The translations under genes were made by a program, and so were the position numbers. Positions 41,007-48,956 of a DNA stretch of 49,979 bases are shown here, piece after piece. The DNA is from Clostridia bacterium (GTDB lineage: Bacteria > Bacillota > Clostridia > Christensenellales > Aristaeellaceae): positions 1-49,979 of the forward strand of contig JAFXZO010000042.1 of NCBI GenBank assembly GCA_017541205.1. The letters are read 5' to 3'. The notes beneath the pieces were generated by a model, which was given only the letters and a program-made list of their open reading frames with translations, was not told the DNA's origin and did no database searches. The number at the start of each line of letters is the position of its first letter. Positions within the stretch are counted from its first letter, which is position 1.

Positions 41007-42452
41007 TCAGCTCTTTTTCCACACGTTGGCCGAGAACAGCAGCAAGACGGGGTAGATTTCCAGCCGGCCCGCCAGCATCAAGAAGGACAAAAGGAGCTTG
41101 GCCGGATAGGAGAAGAAGGCGAAGTTTTCGACGGGCCCCACGTGGGACAGGCCCGGGCCGACGTTGGACAGGGTGGTGAGCGTCGCGGTCAGGGCGGTGA
41201 CCAGGTCGGTTTCCCGGATGGAGAGCAGCAGGGTGCCGCCCGCCAGCAGGCAGAACCAGATAAACAGGTATACGCCCACCTGGCTGAGCGTGGCTTCCTG
41301 CACGGGCTTGCCTTCAAACCGCACCACGGCGACCTTCCGGGGCTGCAGCGTGTGCTCCAGATCCCGGTAGGCGGATTTGCCCATCAGCAGCACGCGGCTC
41401 ATCTTGACCCCGCCCGCCGTGGAGCCCGCGCTCGCGCCCACGCACATGAGCAGCAGCAGCACGGCGCGCGCCAAAAGCGGCCACAGATCAAAATTCGCGG
41501 TGGTAAAGCCGGTGGTGGAGGCGATGGAGGTCACCTGGAAATACGCGGTGCGCAGCGCGTCAAAGAAGCCGGGCTGGCCGGGCAGGATGGAAAAGGTGAC
41601 CGCGAGGGTGGCGGCCAGCACCATGCCCAGGTAGGCCCACAATTCCTCGCTTTGCAGGATCGGCTCCTTTTCCTTGCGGTAGATATGGAAATACACCGCG
41701 AAATTGACGCCGAAGAGCATCATGAACACGGCGATGATCCATTCGATCAAGGGGCTTTGGAACGCGCCGACGCTGGCGTTATAGTTGGAAAAGCCGCCGG
41801 TGCCCGCGGTGCCGAAGGTATGGATCAGCGCGTCGTAAAGGTTCATGCCCGCCAGCAGCAGGCAGGCCGTTTCGCAAAGGCTGAGCACAAAATAGAGGGC
41901 GTAGAGCATCTTGGCGGTATCGCTCATTTTGGGCAGGAGCTTGGAAAAGGTGGGGCCGGGGCTTTCCGCGCGCGCCAGGTGGCTGGTGCGGCCGGAGAGG
42001 CGGGGCAGCACGGCCAGCGTGAACACCAATACGCCCATGCCGCCGATCCAGTGGGTGAAGGAGCGCCAGAACAGGATGCCCCGGGGCAGATGCTCGATCT
42101 CGGTCAGGATGGTGGAGCCGGTGGTGGTAAAGCCGCTCACGGCTTCAAAGTACGCGTCCACGATGTGGGGGATGGCCCCGGAAAAGACGGCGGGCAGCGC
42201 GCCGAAAAAGGAGAGGATCACCCAGCTCAAGCCGGCGACCGCCATGCCGTCCTTGGCGCTCAGGTCATCCCGCTTGGGTTTGAGCAGAAAGCCGAGCAGC
42301 GCGCCGCAGGCCGCCGTGATCAGGATGGTGTATACGAACGCCAGCGTGTCCCCCTCCCGCACGATCAGCGACACCGCGAGCGAGGGCGCCATGAGCGCCG
42401 CCTCCATCATCAGCAGCCGTCCCAGCAGCCGGAAAACCAGTTTATAATTCAA
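41007..42452 (-). CDS. trkH: Potassium uptake channel subunit
   Basis: The protein is 481 residues. The start is TTG 42452 (NYKLVFRLLGRLLMMEAALM, the conserved TrkH N-terminus), with AGAAGG about eleven bases upstream; the next ATG is 14 codons in and would cut the first helix. The four pore loops of the TrkH/KtrB fold are visible (SGFTTTGST, GTAGTGGFSNYN, SIASTTGFTTANF, TLSNVGPGLS). It imports potassium under control of the TrkA ring encoded just upstream. TrkA and TrkH genes are separated by 162 bp with a strong hairpin. Confidence 0.95.
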   Translation of the reverse strand: MNYKLVFRLLGRLLMMEAALMAPSLAVSLIVREGDTLAFVYTILITAACGALLGFLLKPKRDDLSAKDGMAVAGLSWVILSFFGALPAVFSGAIPHIVDAYFEAVSGFTTTGSTILTEIEHLPRGILFWRSFTHWIGGMGVLVFTLAVLPRLSGRTSHLARAESPGPTFSKLLPKMSDTAKMLYALYFVLSLCETACLLLAGMNLYDALIHTFGTAGTGGFSNYNASVGAFQSPLIEWIIAVFMMLFGVNFAVYFHIYRKEKEPILQSEELWAYLGMVLAATLAVTFSILPGQPGFFDALRTAYFQVTSIASTTGFTTANFDLWPLLARAVLLLLMCVGASAGSTAGGVKMSRVLLMGKSAYRDLEHTLQPRKVAVVRFEGKPVQEATLSQVGVYLFIWFCLLAGGTLLLSIRETDLVTALTATLTTLSNVGPGLSHVGPVENFAFFSYPAKLLLSFLMLAGRLEIYPVLLLFSANVWKKS

Positions 42453-42552
42453 AAGCTTCAGCCTTCTTTCCCTTGCACCGCATCATAATCAATTATTTTC
42501 TCATTTCATCATAGATTTCATATAAAATAATACAGGTTTCTCGGAAGGGGGC

Positions 42553-42597
42553 CTGGGGGAAACCGCTCTTTGACTTTCAAAGAGCGGTTTCCCCCAG
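42553..42597 (-). other. Perfect 21-bp inverted repeat between trkA and trkH
   Basis: Arms 42553-42573 and 42577-42597 are perfectly complementary with a 3-nt loop (CTT). No T-run follows on either strand, so it is not a normal terminator. In the trkA-trkH transcript it would be a very stable hairpin, perhaps limiting read-through or protecting an mRNA end. Confidence 0.75.
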
Positions 42598-42614
42598 CGT
42601 CTCCCCATACCTCT

Positions 42615-43976
42615 TTACCGGAACACTTGCCTGAGCGCGCTCAGGCCCGGGCGGCGGCTGATGACCACCACATAATCCCCGACCTCGATGGTATCGTTGC
42701 CGAACGGCACCTTGACCTGCCCATCCCGCACGATGACGGCGATCAGGGCGTCCGGGATGATCTGCAAATCTTTGAGGGGGATATGGATGAAGGTATCGCC
42801 CGACTGGGCGATAAATTCCAGCGCCTCGGCCTGGCCGTCCATGAGCCGGTACATGCGCTCGACCGCGGCGAAGGAACGGCTGGAGCGGGAGCGCACCACG
42901 CGCAGGATATCGTTGCAGGCGACGGCCATGGTGCTGATGATGCTGTCCAGGCCCATTTCGTGCATGATGGCGGAATAGGTATCCCGCGTGGATTTGACGA
43001 TGACCTTTTTGACCTTGCGCTGCGTGGCGTAGAAGCCGGCCATCAGGTTTTCCTCGTCCCGGTCGGAGAGGGTGACGAACGCGTGGGTATCAGCCAGGCC
43101 CTCGCTTTCCAACAGCTCCTGGTCCGTCCCGTCGCCCTGGATGATGGTGGCCCCGGGCAGCATTTCGGAAAACTGCCGCGCCTTATCGGGCTTCACTTCG
43201 ATGATGGAGACCTTCATGCGCATGTTGAGCAGCATGGAGGCCAGATAATACGCGATGCGGCTGCCGCCCATGAGCATGACGGAGCGGATGGTGCTCATGC
43301 CTTTGCCCAGGGCGGAAAAGAAGCGCGTGATGGTCTGCACGTCGGAGACCACGTGTACGCGGTCCCCGGCCTGGATCACAAAATCGCCCTTGGGAATGAT
43401 GATCTCATCGCGCCTTTCCACCGCGCAGAACAGCACCTGCGGCATCTGCCGGTTTTTGCGGTACATTTCTTTGAGCGGGATGCCCACCACCGGGTCGTCC
43501 TCGCTGGCGCGGAAATCCACCATTTCCACGCGGCCGCGGGCGAAGGTTTCGATGCCCCCGGCAAAGGGAAAGCGCAGCATACGGCTGATTTCGCGGGCCG
43601 TCGCGCGCTCCGGGTTGATGGCGTAATCGATGGACAGTTCCTTTTGCAGGAAGGACATGGAGGGCAGATATTCCGGGTCGCGGATGCGGGCGATGGTATA
43701 CTGCGCGCCCAGGCGTTTGGCGGTCAGGCAGGAAAGCATGTTCACTTCGTCGCTCATCGTGACCGCGATCACGATATCCGCGTGCGCCGCGTCCGCCTCC
43801 TTCAGGGTATCCACGCTGATGCCGCTGCCCTTGATGAACATGGCGTCCAGCGTGTCCATGCTCTTTTGGATCACCGCTTCGCTGCGGTCGATCATGGTCA
43901 CGTTGTGCCCTTCCTGGATCAAGCGCAGGGCCAGGGTATTGCCCAGCTTGCCGCCGCCCACAATAATGATCTGCAT
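42615..43976 (-). CDS. trkA: Trk potassium uptake regulatory NAD-binding protein
   Basis: The protein is 453 residues from ATG 43976, with GGAGGG upstream. It has two RCK units: Rossmann 1 (MQIIIVGGGKLGNTLALRL, with the NAD-binding acidic residue in MIDRSEA), a first TrkA_C domain about 145-220, Rossmann 2 (VMLMGGSRIAYYLASMLLN, VIQGDGTDQELL) and a final TrkA_C domain (VKVPFGNDTIEVGDYVVVIS). It gates TrkH in response to nucleotides. It lies upstream of trkH and has an extended -10 promoter. Confidence 0.95.
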   Translation of the reverse strand: MQIIIVGGGKLGNTLALRLIQEGHNVTMIDRSEAVIQKSMDTLDAMFIKGSGISVDTLKEADAAHADIVIAVTMSDEVNMLSCLTAKRLGAQYTIARIRDPEYLPSMSFLQKELSIDYAINPERATAREISRMLRFPFAGGIETFARGRVEMVDFRASEDDPVVGIPLKEMYRKNRQMPQVLFCAVERRDEIIIPKGDFVIQAGDRVHVVSDVQTITRFFSALGKGMSTIRSVMLMGGSRIAYYLASMLLNMRMKVSIIEVKPDKARQFSEMLPGATIIQGDGTDQELLESEGLADTHAFVTLSDRDEENLMAGFYATQRKVKKVIVKSTRDTYSAIMHEMGLDSIISTMAVACNDILRVVRSRSSRSFAAVERMYRLMDGQAEALEFIAQSGDTFIHIPLKDLQIIPDALIAVIVRDGQVKVPFGNDTIEVGDYVVVISRRPGLSALRQVFR

Positions 43977-44012
43977 AGCGCCCTCCGATCGTTTGTTTCT
44001 TGGGTTCCTTCT

Positions 44013-44021
44013 ATTATAGCA
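44013..44021 (-). promoter_or_regulatory. Extended -10 promoter of trkA
   Basis: On the minus strand, TGCTATAAT (TGn plus perfect -10), 37 bp before the trkA ATG. The -35 (TTTTCA) is weak, as is usual with an extended -10. Confidence 0.65.
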
Positions 44022-44104
44022 GGGTATCGGGCGTTTGAAAAGAACAAAATCCGCTTTGACAAATAATACTGTATCTATTCAAAAATCTTGAATGATAAAT
44101 GTGA

Positions 44105-44311
44105 GGGGAGATTCTACCCGCCTGCGGTGGGCGCAAGCGAACGCGGCTCTCCACTGACGTTCCGCTGGCTCAGAATGACATAGCCCCAGCATGTCATCCT
44201 GAACGGGCGTGGAGCGAAAGGGCCGAAGCGCCCGGAAAATGACTCGGTGAATCATTTTCAGCGCAGGCCGGGCGGCAGCCCTGTCCTGAACGCCCAGTGA
44301 AGGATCTCCCC
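44105..44311. repeat. MITE-like palindromic repeat element
   Basis: The gene-free stretch 43977-44464 holds a 207-bp element with imperfect terminal inverted repeats GGGGAGATTCT (44105-44115) and AGGATCTCCCC (44301-44311). Inner inverted repeats are AGAATGACA/TGTCATCCT (44172-44180 with 44192-44200) and GAAAATGA/TCATTTTC (near 44235-44259). Its core words (AGAATGACA, TGTCATCCTGAACG, GAGCGAAAGG, AAGGATCTC) are those of an interspersed repeat seen in many bacterial genomes. No coding capacity. Confidence 0.7.
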
Positions 44312-44422
44312 CCGATCTATTTCATTCAATCGTGTTAGAAGATAAAGAGTATAATAAGAAGATACGAATAGGATTCAACAAAGCGGATAGGGCGGGATAA
44401 CGAACTTTTTTGAATTTTCCTC

Positions 44423-44451
44423 TTTACAAGCCGTCGGGTTTGTGTTATACT
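44423..44451 (+). promoter_or_regulatory. Promoter of tRNA-Ala
   Basis: TTTACA (44423-44428), 17-base spacer, TATACT (44446-44451), 13 bp before the tRNA. Confidence 0.75.
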
Positions 44452-44464
44452 ACGTCTTGCTTGC

Positions 44465-44537
44465 GGGGCATTAGCGCAGTTGGTAGCGCACAACACTGGC
44501 AGTGTTGGGGTCAGGAGTTCGAGTCTCCTATGCTCCA
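44465..44537 (+). tRNA. tRNA-Ala (anticodon GGC)
   Basis: A 73-nt cloverleaf without an encoded CCA. The acceptor stem GGGGCAT/ATGCTCC contains the G3-U70 pair that identifies alanine tRNA, with discriminator A. The anticodon stem CAACA/TGTTG holds the loop CTGGCAG, anticodon GGC. The T arm is AGGAG-TTCGAGT-CTCCT. The integrase gene of a mobile element lies 260 bp downstream, pointing at it, so its 3' end is probably the attachment site. Confidence 0.95.
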
Positions 44538-44540
44538 TTG

Positions 44541-44585
44541 AAGCCTGAAATCGTTGTAAATCAACGGTTCCGGGCTTTTTCTTTT
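44541..44585 (+). terminator. Terminator after tRNA-Ala
   Basis: A long interrupted stem (AAGCC/GGCTT, GAA/TTC and CGTTG/CAACG, 44541-44556 with 44562-44577) is followed by TTTTTCTTTT. Confidence 0.75.
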
Positions 44586-44614
44586 GTCTGTTTTTCTGAT
44601 CGTTTTTTCATCGA

Positions 44615-44782
44615 ATAACCTACAAAATAACCTAACCAGAAAAAAACCCCCTGCTGACAGGGGGAAAAATAAAATCTAAACGCTTCACACGAATCACATT
44701 TAACGCACAAAACCCGGAAAGCCCAGTATTTTCAACGGGTCATTTGTGTATTCGCCTCACACAAAACCCCGCACGAATCACA
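44615..44782. repeat. Candidate integrase arm-type direct repeats
   Basis: In the gene-free stretch between the tRNA terminator and the integrase gene, ATAACCTA occurs at 44615-44622 and 44627-44634. CACGAATCACA occurs at 44688-44698 and 44772-44782, with CACAAAAC words beside each. Short direct repeats beside an integrase gene and attachment site are typical arm-binding sites; assignment is inference. Confidence 0.5.
44640..44664 (-). terminator. Terminator downstream of the integrase gene
   Basis: A perfect 7-bp stem CCCCCTG/CAGGGGG with a 4-nt loop (44647-44664) is followed by seven T on the minus strand. It lies 134 bp past the integrase stop. Confidence 0.75.
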
Positions 44783-44797
44783 CAAAACTCCAAACGG

Positions 44798-45940
44798 TCA
44801 AATGAAGCTCGCCATCTGCTCCATGCCGCGCTCCATGCTTTGCTGGTCAGCATGGCAGTATGTCCGGTAAGTGAATGCTGTGTCGGCATGACCGAGAATG
44901 CGCGAGAGGGAAGCAATATCGGGGTTATTTTGTACCCAGTTCGTGGCGAATGTGTGCCGGGTGGTGTGGATGCCGCGGCGGGGTATGCCTGCCTTATCGC
45001 ACAGGTCGCGAAAAGCCCGGGCGATATTGTGCCTGTCTGCCGGCTTCCCCAAGGAGTTTGCGAAGATGTAGCAGTTTGCTTTGCCGGGATCCTCTCCTGC
45101 CCAGGCTGAACCGGCTTTCAATCGCTGTTCCATCTGGGCGCGGCGCTGATCTTCCAAGATGGCTTTGACCGAATTGGGCAGAGGGATCACTCTTTTCCCT
45201 GCTGCGGTCTTTGGAAGCGTTTCAACGTTGATATATCCATCTGCCTGCCAATCTTTGATGGTCATATTGATCCGGGCAACGTGCAGCCCGTCCGCTTGCA
45301 CATCCTTCCATTTGAGGCCGCACAATTCCGAGACCCGCATTCCGGTTCCCAGCAAAAAACGAATGGCGCGTCCGTGGGTGGTGGCCGGTATGTGCTGGAG
45401 GACTTTTTGTTGTTCCTCGGCGGTCAGGTACTTGATTTCAGGCTTTTCCATTGACGGCAAGATGACAGCGTTGACGGGGTTGCTGTGAATCTTCTTCACT
45501 TTCACTGCCTGGGACAGCGCTTGTTTCAGGGTTTTGATATGCCGATGGATAGTGGAGGGGGCCAGTCCTCTTTTCTGCATGACGCGGACAACGCTTTGCG
45601 CATGGTCGGTGGTCAGCTTTTGAAGGGGAATCTTCCCGATTGTCGGCTTCAAGTAAGCATTGATGCCTTGGCGAGTGGTGGCCTGCGAAGACTGCTTGGA
45701 GCCGACGCAATAGTAGTTTTGAAACCAGAAATCTAACCAGTCGCCTGTTAAAATTTTATCAATCCGAACGTAAACGCCGCCCTGGATTGCGGCCTTGATT
45801 GCGTCCAGCTTCTTTTTGCATTCCTCCTGTGAGGCCCCATACACAGCTCTTTGTTTGTGATCGACGGGATCAATGTACCTGCCGCGCCAACCTTCTTTGT
45901 ACCGGGTGATACTGCCGTCACCGTTTGGACGTTTGCTCAT
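44798..45940 (-). CDS. Tyrosine recombinase/phage-type integrase
   Basis: The protein is 380 residues from ATG 45940, with GGAGGGG upstream and 3 bp after the repressor gene. The N-terminal AP2-like arm-binding domain is about 1-55 (GDGSITRYKEGWRGRYID), the core SAM-like domain about 65-150, and the catalytic domain about 170-370 with R202 (GTGMRVSELCGLKW), H325-R328 (HTTRHTF), H351 (ILGHADTAFTY) and nucleophile Y361. It would catalyse insertion of the element into, and excision from, the tRNA-Ala site. It is co-transcribed with the repressor from the 46642-46670 promoter. Confidence 0.95.
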   Translation of the reverse strand: MSKRPNGDGSITRYKEGWRGRYIDPVDHKQRAVYGASQEECKKKLDAIKAAIQGGVYVRIDKILTGDWLDFWFQNYYCVGSKQSSQATTRQGINAYLKPTIGKIPLQKLTTDHAQSVVRVMQKRGLAPSTIHRHIKTLKQALSQAVKVKKIHSNPVNAVILPSMEKPEIKYLTAEEQQKVLQHIPATTHGRAIRFLLGTGMRVSELCGLKWKDVQADGLHVARINMTIKDWQADGYINVETLPKTAAGKRVIPLPNSVKAILEDQRRAQMEQRLKAGSAWAGEDPGKANCYIFANSLGKPADRHNIARAFRDLCDKAGIPRRGIHTTRHTFATNWVQNNPDIASLSRILGHADTAFTYRTYCHADQQSMERGMEQMASFI

Positions 45941-45943
45941 TTG

Positions 45944-46573
45944 TCACCCCTCCTTTTTCTCCTGTTCGTCAATCAGCCGTCCTTCTGAACGTAGCTTTTC
46001 TATGGCTTCGGCGGTTCGCCGTTCTGCTGGAGGATATGCCTGTAATGGTGCTTTGTTGCCCGTCCTGATTGCCTCCAGCGTATGCAGCAATCGAATGCCT
46101 AAAGATGCTGCAAAACTGTCCGGCGACATTTCCACCGTATAGAAACCATCGACGGGGGAGCAAGTTGCTTCATAGTATCCGCGTTCGTCGGATTGAACCA
46201 ACAGCAGCGAGGACAGCACGTTCAGAAACGACGTGGAGGAAAGAGCTTTGCTCAATGCGGCGGTTTTCAGCCCTGTTGGATCGTCACCATGGAATGCCTG
46301 CAGGGCTTCGACGGCCGCGTCTGATAAGCCTGTTGCCGCGTGGATTTCGGTATTATTTGGCTGTATTCCTTTGGTTATCCAGTCCGTTGTTGTCCTGAAT
46401 ATTTCAGCCATCCGGATTATGTCCTGCGCCTTTGCTTCGCGTTCACCACCTTCGATCTTTGCTATTTTTTCCCTGCTTACGCCTATGCTGTCTGCCAATT
46501 CCTGCTGGCTTATTTCTGCTCGCTCCCTTAGTTCTTTGATCCTGCCCCCGATAGATTTGTCACACGTAGCCAT
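45944..46573 (-). CDS. XRE-family phage-type repressor
   Basis: The protein is 209 residues from ATG 46573 (MATCDKSIGGRIKELRERA), with GAAGGGGGG upstream; the longer frame starts inside the operator region. Residues about 8-62 form a Cro/C1-type HTH (SQQELADSIGVSREKIAKIEGG). The remaining ~140 residues are a helical domain of unknown type; no RecA-cleavage serine/lysine pair is obvious, so induction may use another signal. It lies opposite the HTH/primase genes and is flanked by the paired operators at 46596-46670, which it probably binds. Confidence 0.9.
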   Translation of the reverse strand: MATCDKSIGGRIKELRERAEISQQELADSIGVSREKIAKIEGGEREAKAQDIIRMAEIFRTTTDWITKGIQPNNTEIHAATGLSDAAVEALQAFHGDDPTGLKTAALSKALSSTSFLNVLSSLLLVQSDERGYYEATCSPVDGFYTVEMSPDSFAASLGIRLLHTLEAIRTGNKAPLQAYPPAERRTAEAIEKLRSEGRLIDEQEKKEG

Positions 46574-46595
46574 GAAATGCCCCCCTTCGACCATT

Positions 46596-46625
46596 TGTGT
46601 ACCAGAATATTGACTTTGGTACACA
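46596..46625. promoter_or_regulatory. Repressor operator OA
   Basis: A 9-bp perfect inverted repeat TGTGTACCA (46596-46604) / TGGTACACA (46617-46625). It covers the -35 box of the plus-strand promoter. Confidence 0.75.
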
Positions 46626-46638
46626 AAATGCATATAAT
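46610..46638 (+). promoter_or_regulatory. Early plus-strand promoter of the element
   Basis: TTGACT (46610-46615), 17 bases, TATAAT (46633-46638). It drives the HTH, primase-like and ATPase genes, and its -35 lies inside operator OA. Confidence 0.8.
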
Positions 46639-46641
46639 TAG

Positions 46642-46670
46642 ATTGTACCAGAACAGCACATGCGGTACAA
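46642..46670 (-). promoter_or_regulatory. Promoter of the repressor and integrase genes
   Basis: On the minus strand, TTGTAC (46670-46665), 17 bases, TACAAT (46647-46642). Both boxes coincide with the two arms of operator OB. Confidence 0.7.
46643..46670. promoter_or_regulatory. Repressor operator OB
   Basis: A 7-bp perfect inverted repeat TTGTACC (46643-46649) / GGTACAA (46664-46670). It has the same GTACC half-site and the same spacing between half-sites as OA, and its centre is 46 bp from that of OA. Confidence 0.75.
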
Positions 46671-46717
46671 GATTATTGTAGATGAAAAAACCAGAAAAGT
46701 CAAGGAGGAGTCTTAAG

Positions 46718-46909
46718 ATGCCGGAGAAACAGGAAAGCAAAGCGTGCATGGACGTAAGGGAAATGGCCGACTACCTGGGTATCTCGATCGCGAGTGCATA
46801 TGCCCTCTGCCGGAAACCGGATTTTCCCGTCGTGCGTGTGTCTCCACGGCGGCTTGTTGTTCCCGTCGAAGGTTTGCGGGAGTGGATGGCGCGCAACTAC
46901 GGGGTGTAA
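46718..46909 (+). CDS. Small HTH protein, excisionase/AlpA-like
   Basis: The protein is 63 residues from ATG 46718, with AAGGAGGAG eight bases upstream; the frame extends back to 46682 but without a site. A MerR/excisionase-type helix-turn-helix is seen: MDVREMADYLGISIASAYALCRKPDFPVVRVSPRRLVVPVEGLREWM. Such proteins steer excision or activate early genes. It is the first gene of the early plus-strand operon, directly behind the operator-controlled promoter. Confidence 0.85.
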   Translation: MPEKQESKACMDVREMADYLGISIASAYALCRKPDFPVVRVSPRRLVVPVEGLREWMARNYGV

Positions 46910-46935
46910 ACCTGACGGCGTTGGAGGATGGATCA

Positions 46936-47451
46936 ATGAACGAACCTAAAAGCGGGAGTGTGTTTCTGGCCGCGCGTGGGGTTTCCGCGGCTGACATTGC
47001 AAGGCGTGCCGGGATCAAGCTACAGCGGCACGGAGGGCGCGAATGGGCGTGCTGTCCTTTCCATCAAGAGAAAACAGCCTCCTGTATGTTCGATGATAAC
47101 GGCCTCTTTTACTGTTTCGGCTGCCATGCGCACGGGGATGCAATCGACTTTTATTCCCGCCTATTCAAGACGGACAAGTTGACGGCGGCCCGGGCGTTGG
47201 CAGGAAATCAAACGATACCAAGGCGCACAGAAACGGGTAAGAAGTCAAGGCCGTCATTCCTTGCTGATCCCGACGATCAAGGCTATACCTGGGATGATCT
47301 TTGTGCAATCCGCAACGCTGCGCAGGCCGCCATGGATACAGGCGACCCGAATTCTCCGGAGTTCTGGGAGATGCTGGCTTTCCGTGCCGATGCAGACGGC
47401 AGACTGGACAACCTGCTCGCTGGACAGATCGAAGGGGGCGGAGGCCGATGA
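46936..47451 (+). CDS. CHC2 zinc-finger primase-like protein
   Basis: The protein is 171 residues from ATG 46936, with GGAGG upstream. The N-terminal half is a DnaG-type zinc-binding domain with ligands C40, H43, C60 and C63 (CPFHQEKTASC, FYCFGCHAHGDAIDF). No TOPRIM catalytic domain follows, so it cannot be a full primase by itself. The C-terminal half (WDDLCAIRNAAQAAMDTGDP...) is not recognised. Its stop overlaps the ATG of the DUF3987-type gene by 4 bp. Together they are a likely replication module of the element. Confidence 0.88.
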   Translation: MNEPKSGSVFLAARGVSAADIARRAGIKLQRHGGREWACCPFHQEKTASCMFDDNGLFYCFGCHAHGDAIDFYSRLFKTDKLTAARALAGNQTIPRRTETGKKSRPSFLADPDDQGYTWDDLCAIRNAAQAAMDTGDPNSPEFWEMLAFRADADGRLDNLLAGQIEGGGGR

Positions 47452-48956
47452 CTGTTATAAGCCAGCTTGCAGCTGCCACCGGGCAAGCGGAAAACAATCA
47501 GACATGGCCGGAGCTACCGGACGGGGCGCAGGCTGTTCCAGACTTTCCGGCGCAAGTGCTGCCGGACGATCTGCGATTACTCATCCGAAGTATTGCAAAG
47601 GCGCACCAGGTATCGGAAGGGATGGCGGCGGCGTTCGCCCTGGGTGTGGCATCCGCGGCGATTGTAGGGCGGGTGGAGATTCAGCCGAAAGCCGGAAACC
47701 CTGGATACACGGAACCGGGGCAAATTTATGTTCTTTGCCAGGGCGAAAGCGGCGAGCGAAAAACGCCTGTTTTACGGTCATTGAAAGCGCCGCTGGAAAG
47801 CTGGCTGGATGAACAGCGGGCAGCAATCCAGGCAAGCAATCGACACACTAAGAACAGGATCGAGGCGACGAAAGCAGCGGCAAAAAGGGAGAAAGACCCA
47901 GCCAAAGCTGCCGCACTGCTGGACGAAGTGGACGACCTGGAAGCGAAGCTTCAGCCGGATCCGGAATATATGCAGGCAGATTTAACGGTGGAGAGCGTAA
48001 CAAAGGCAATGGCCGATCACGGCGGGCGGGCTGTCGTTCTGGCCGACGAGGCGGATTTTCTATCCGTACTGGCCGGGAATGCGTACAGCCGAGAGGGTGC
48101 GAGCGTCAATCTGGGCGCTGTCCTGTCTGGCTACACGAATGAAGGGTTTCACGGTCAGCGCGTGGGACGCGGAGAATGGCACATTCCCAGAGCTTCCTTG
48201 GCGTTCTGCCTTGGCGTGCAGCCTGGATTACTGCGAAAATTCATGAGCGATTCTTTCGGCGCTGATCGCGGCCTCCACGCGCGATTTTTGTTTTTCCTGC
48301 CGCGAAGCATGATTGGGAAGCGGTCAAACAAGGACGAGGCTGTTCCGTCCTCTGTTTCGGATTGGTGGGACAAAACGATTCGACGGCTGGCAGGGATTGC
48401 CCGCGAAGGGGTGCCGCTTCGGATTCGCTTCGATACCTACGCAGAGGCCGCATATAGAGTTTTCTTTGATCAGATCGAAAAGCGCCTGGTCGGCGATCTG
48501 GGCGGCGATATGAAAGGCTGGGGCGGAAAGATGGTCGGGAATACGGTGCGCGTGGCGGGCATTCTGGCCTTGCTGGATGGCGCAGAAGAAGTGCGGCGGG
48601 TGCATTGGGACGCGGCGGAGGTTATCGCTAAAAACTACCTGATTCCCTGCGCCGTCAGCCTGTACCGTGGCGACGATCCTTCTTTGTCGGAGAATACGCG
48701 AAAGCTGCTCTCTATTATCCGTGACCTGGATTCATTCAGCGAGACGGATTTGTGGCGGGAAAAGGGTCGGTATAGCAGATTGAAAAAAGATGGTTACGGT
48801 CTTGCCTTGCTTGATTTGTGCGAGCATGGATATATCCGCCAGGCTGCGCGCCAACCGGTTTATTGCGGAACAGGCCGTAAACCGTCCCCAATTTGGGAGG
48901 TAAACCCAGCGCTGCACGGACAAAAGAAGACGGTCGGCCAGGTGATAGAGCTATGA
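47448..48956 (+). CDS. DUF3987-type phage/plasmid replication ATPase
   Basis: The protein is 502 residues from ATG 47448, overlapping the previous stop. A P-loop-like GESGERKTP (99-107) follows the helical N-terminus, then a coiled segment (about 130-165), ADLTVESVTKAMADHGGRAVVLADEADFL with a Walker-B-like strand, and the family stretch IPRASLAFCLGVQPGLLRKF...GLHARFLFFLP. The C-terminal ~90 residues look like a winged helix. Proteins with this domain accompany CHC2 primase-like proteins in phages and integrative elements and probably act as helicase or initiator. The exact reaction is not established. Confidence 0.88.
   Translation: MTVISQLAAATGQAENNQTWPELPDGAQAVPDFPAQVLPDDLRLLIRSIAKAHQVSEGMAAAFALGVASAAIVGRVEIQPKAGNPGYTEPGQIYVLCQGESGERKTPVLRSLKAPLESWLDEQRAAIQASNRHTKNRIEATKAAAKREKDPAKAAALLDEVDDLEAKLQPDPEYMQADLTVESVTKAMADHGGRAVVLADEADFLSVLAGNAYSREGASVNLGAVLSGYTNEGFHGQRVGRGEWHIPRASLAFCLGVQPGLLRKFMSDSFGADRGLHARFLFFLPRSMIGKRSNKDEAVPSSVSDWWDKTIRRLAGIAREGVPLRIRFDTYAEAAYRVFFDQIEKRLVGDLGGDMKGWGGKMVGNTVRVAGILALLDGAEEVRRVHWDAAEVIAKNYLIPCAVSLYRGDDPSLSENTRKLLSIIRDLDSFSETDLWREKGRYSRLKKDGYGLALLDLCEHGYIRQAARQPVYCGTGRKPSPIWEVNPALHGQKKTVGQVIEL

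Noticed and set aside
42553-42597. Rho-independent terminator
   Set aside because: The hairpin is perfect, but no T-run follows on either strand.
44056-44077. TTGACA at 44056 as a plus-strand promoter
   Set aside because: No acceptable -10 box at 16-18 bp and no gene directly downstream; the MITE-like repeat follows.
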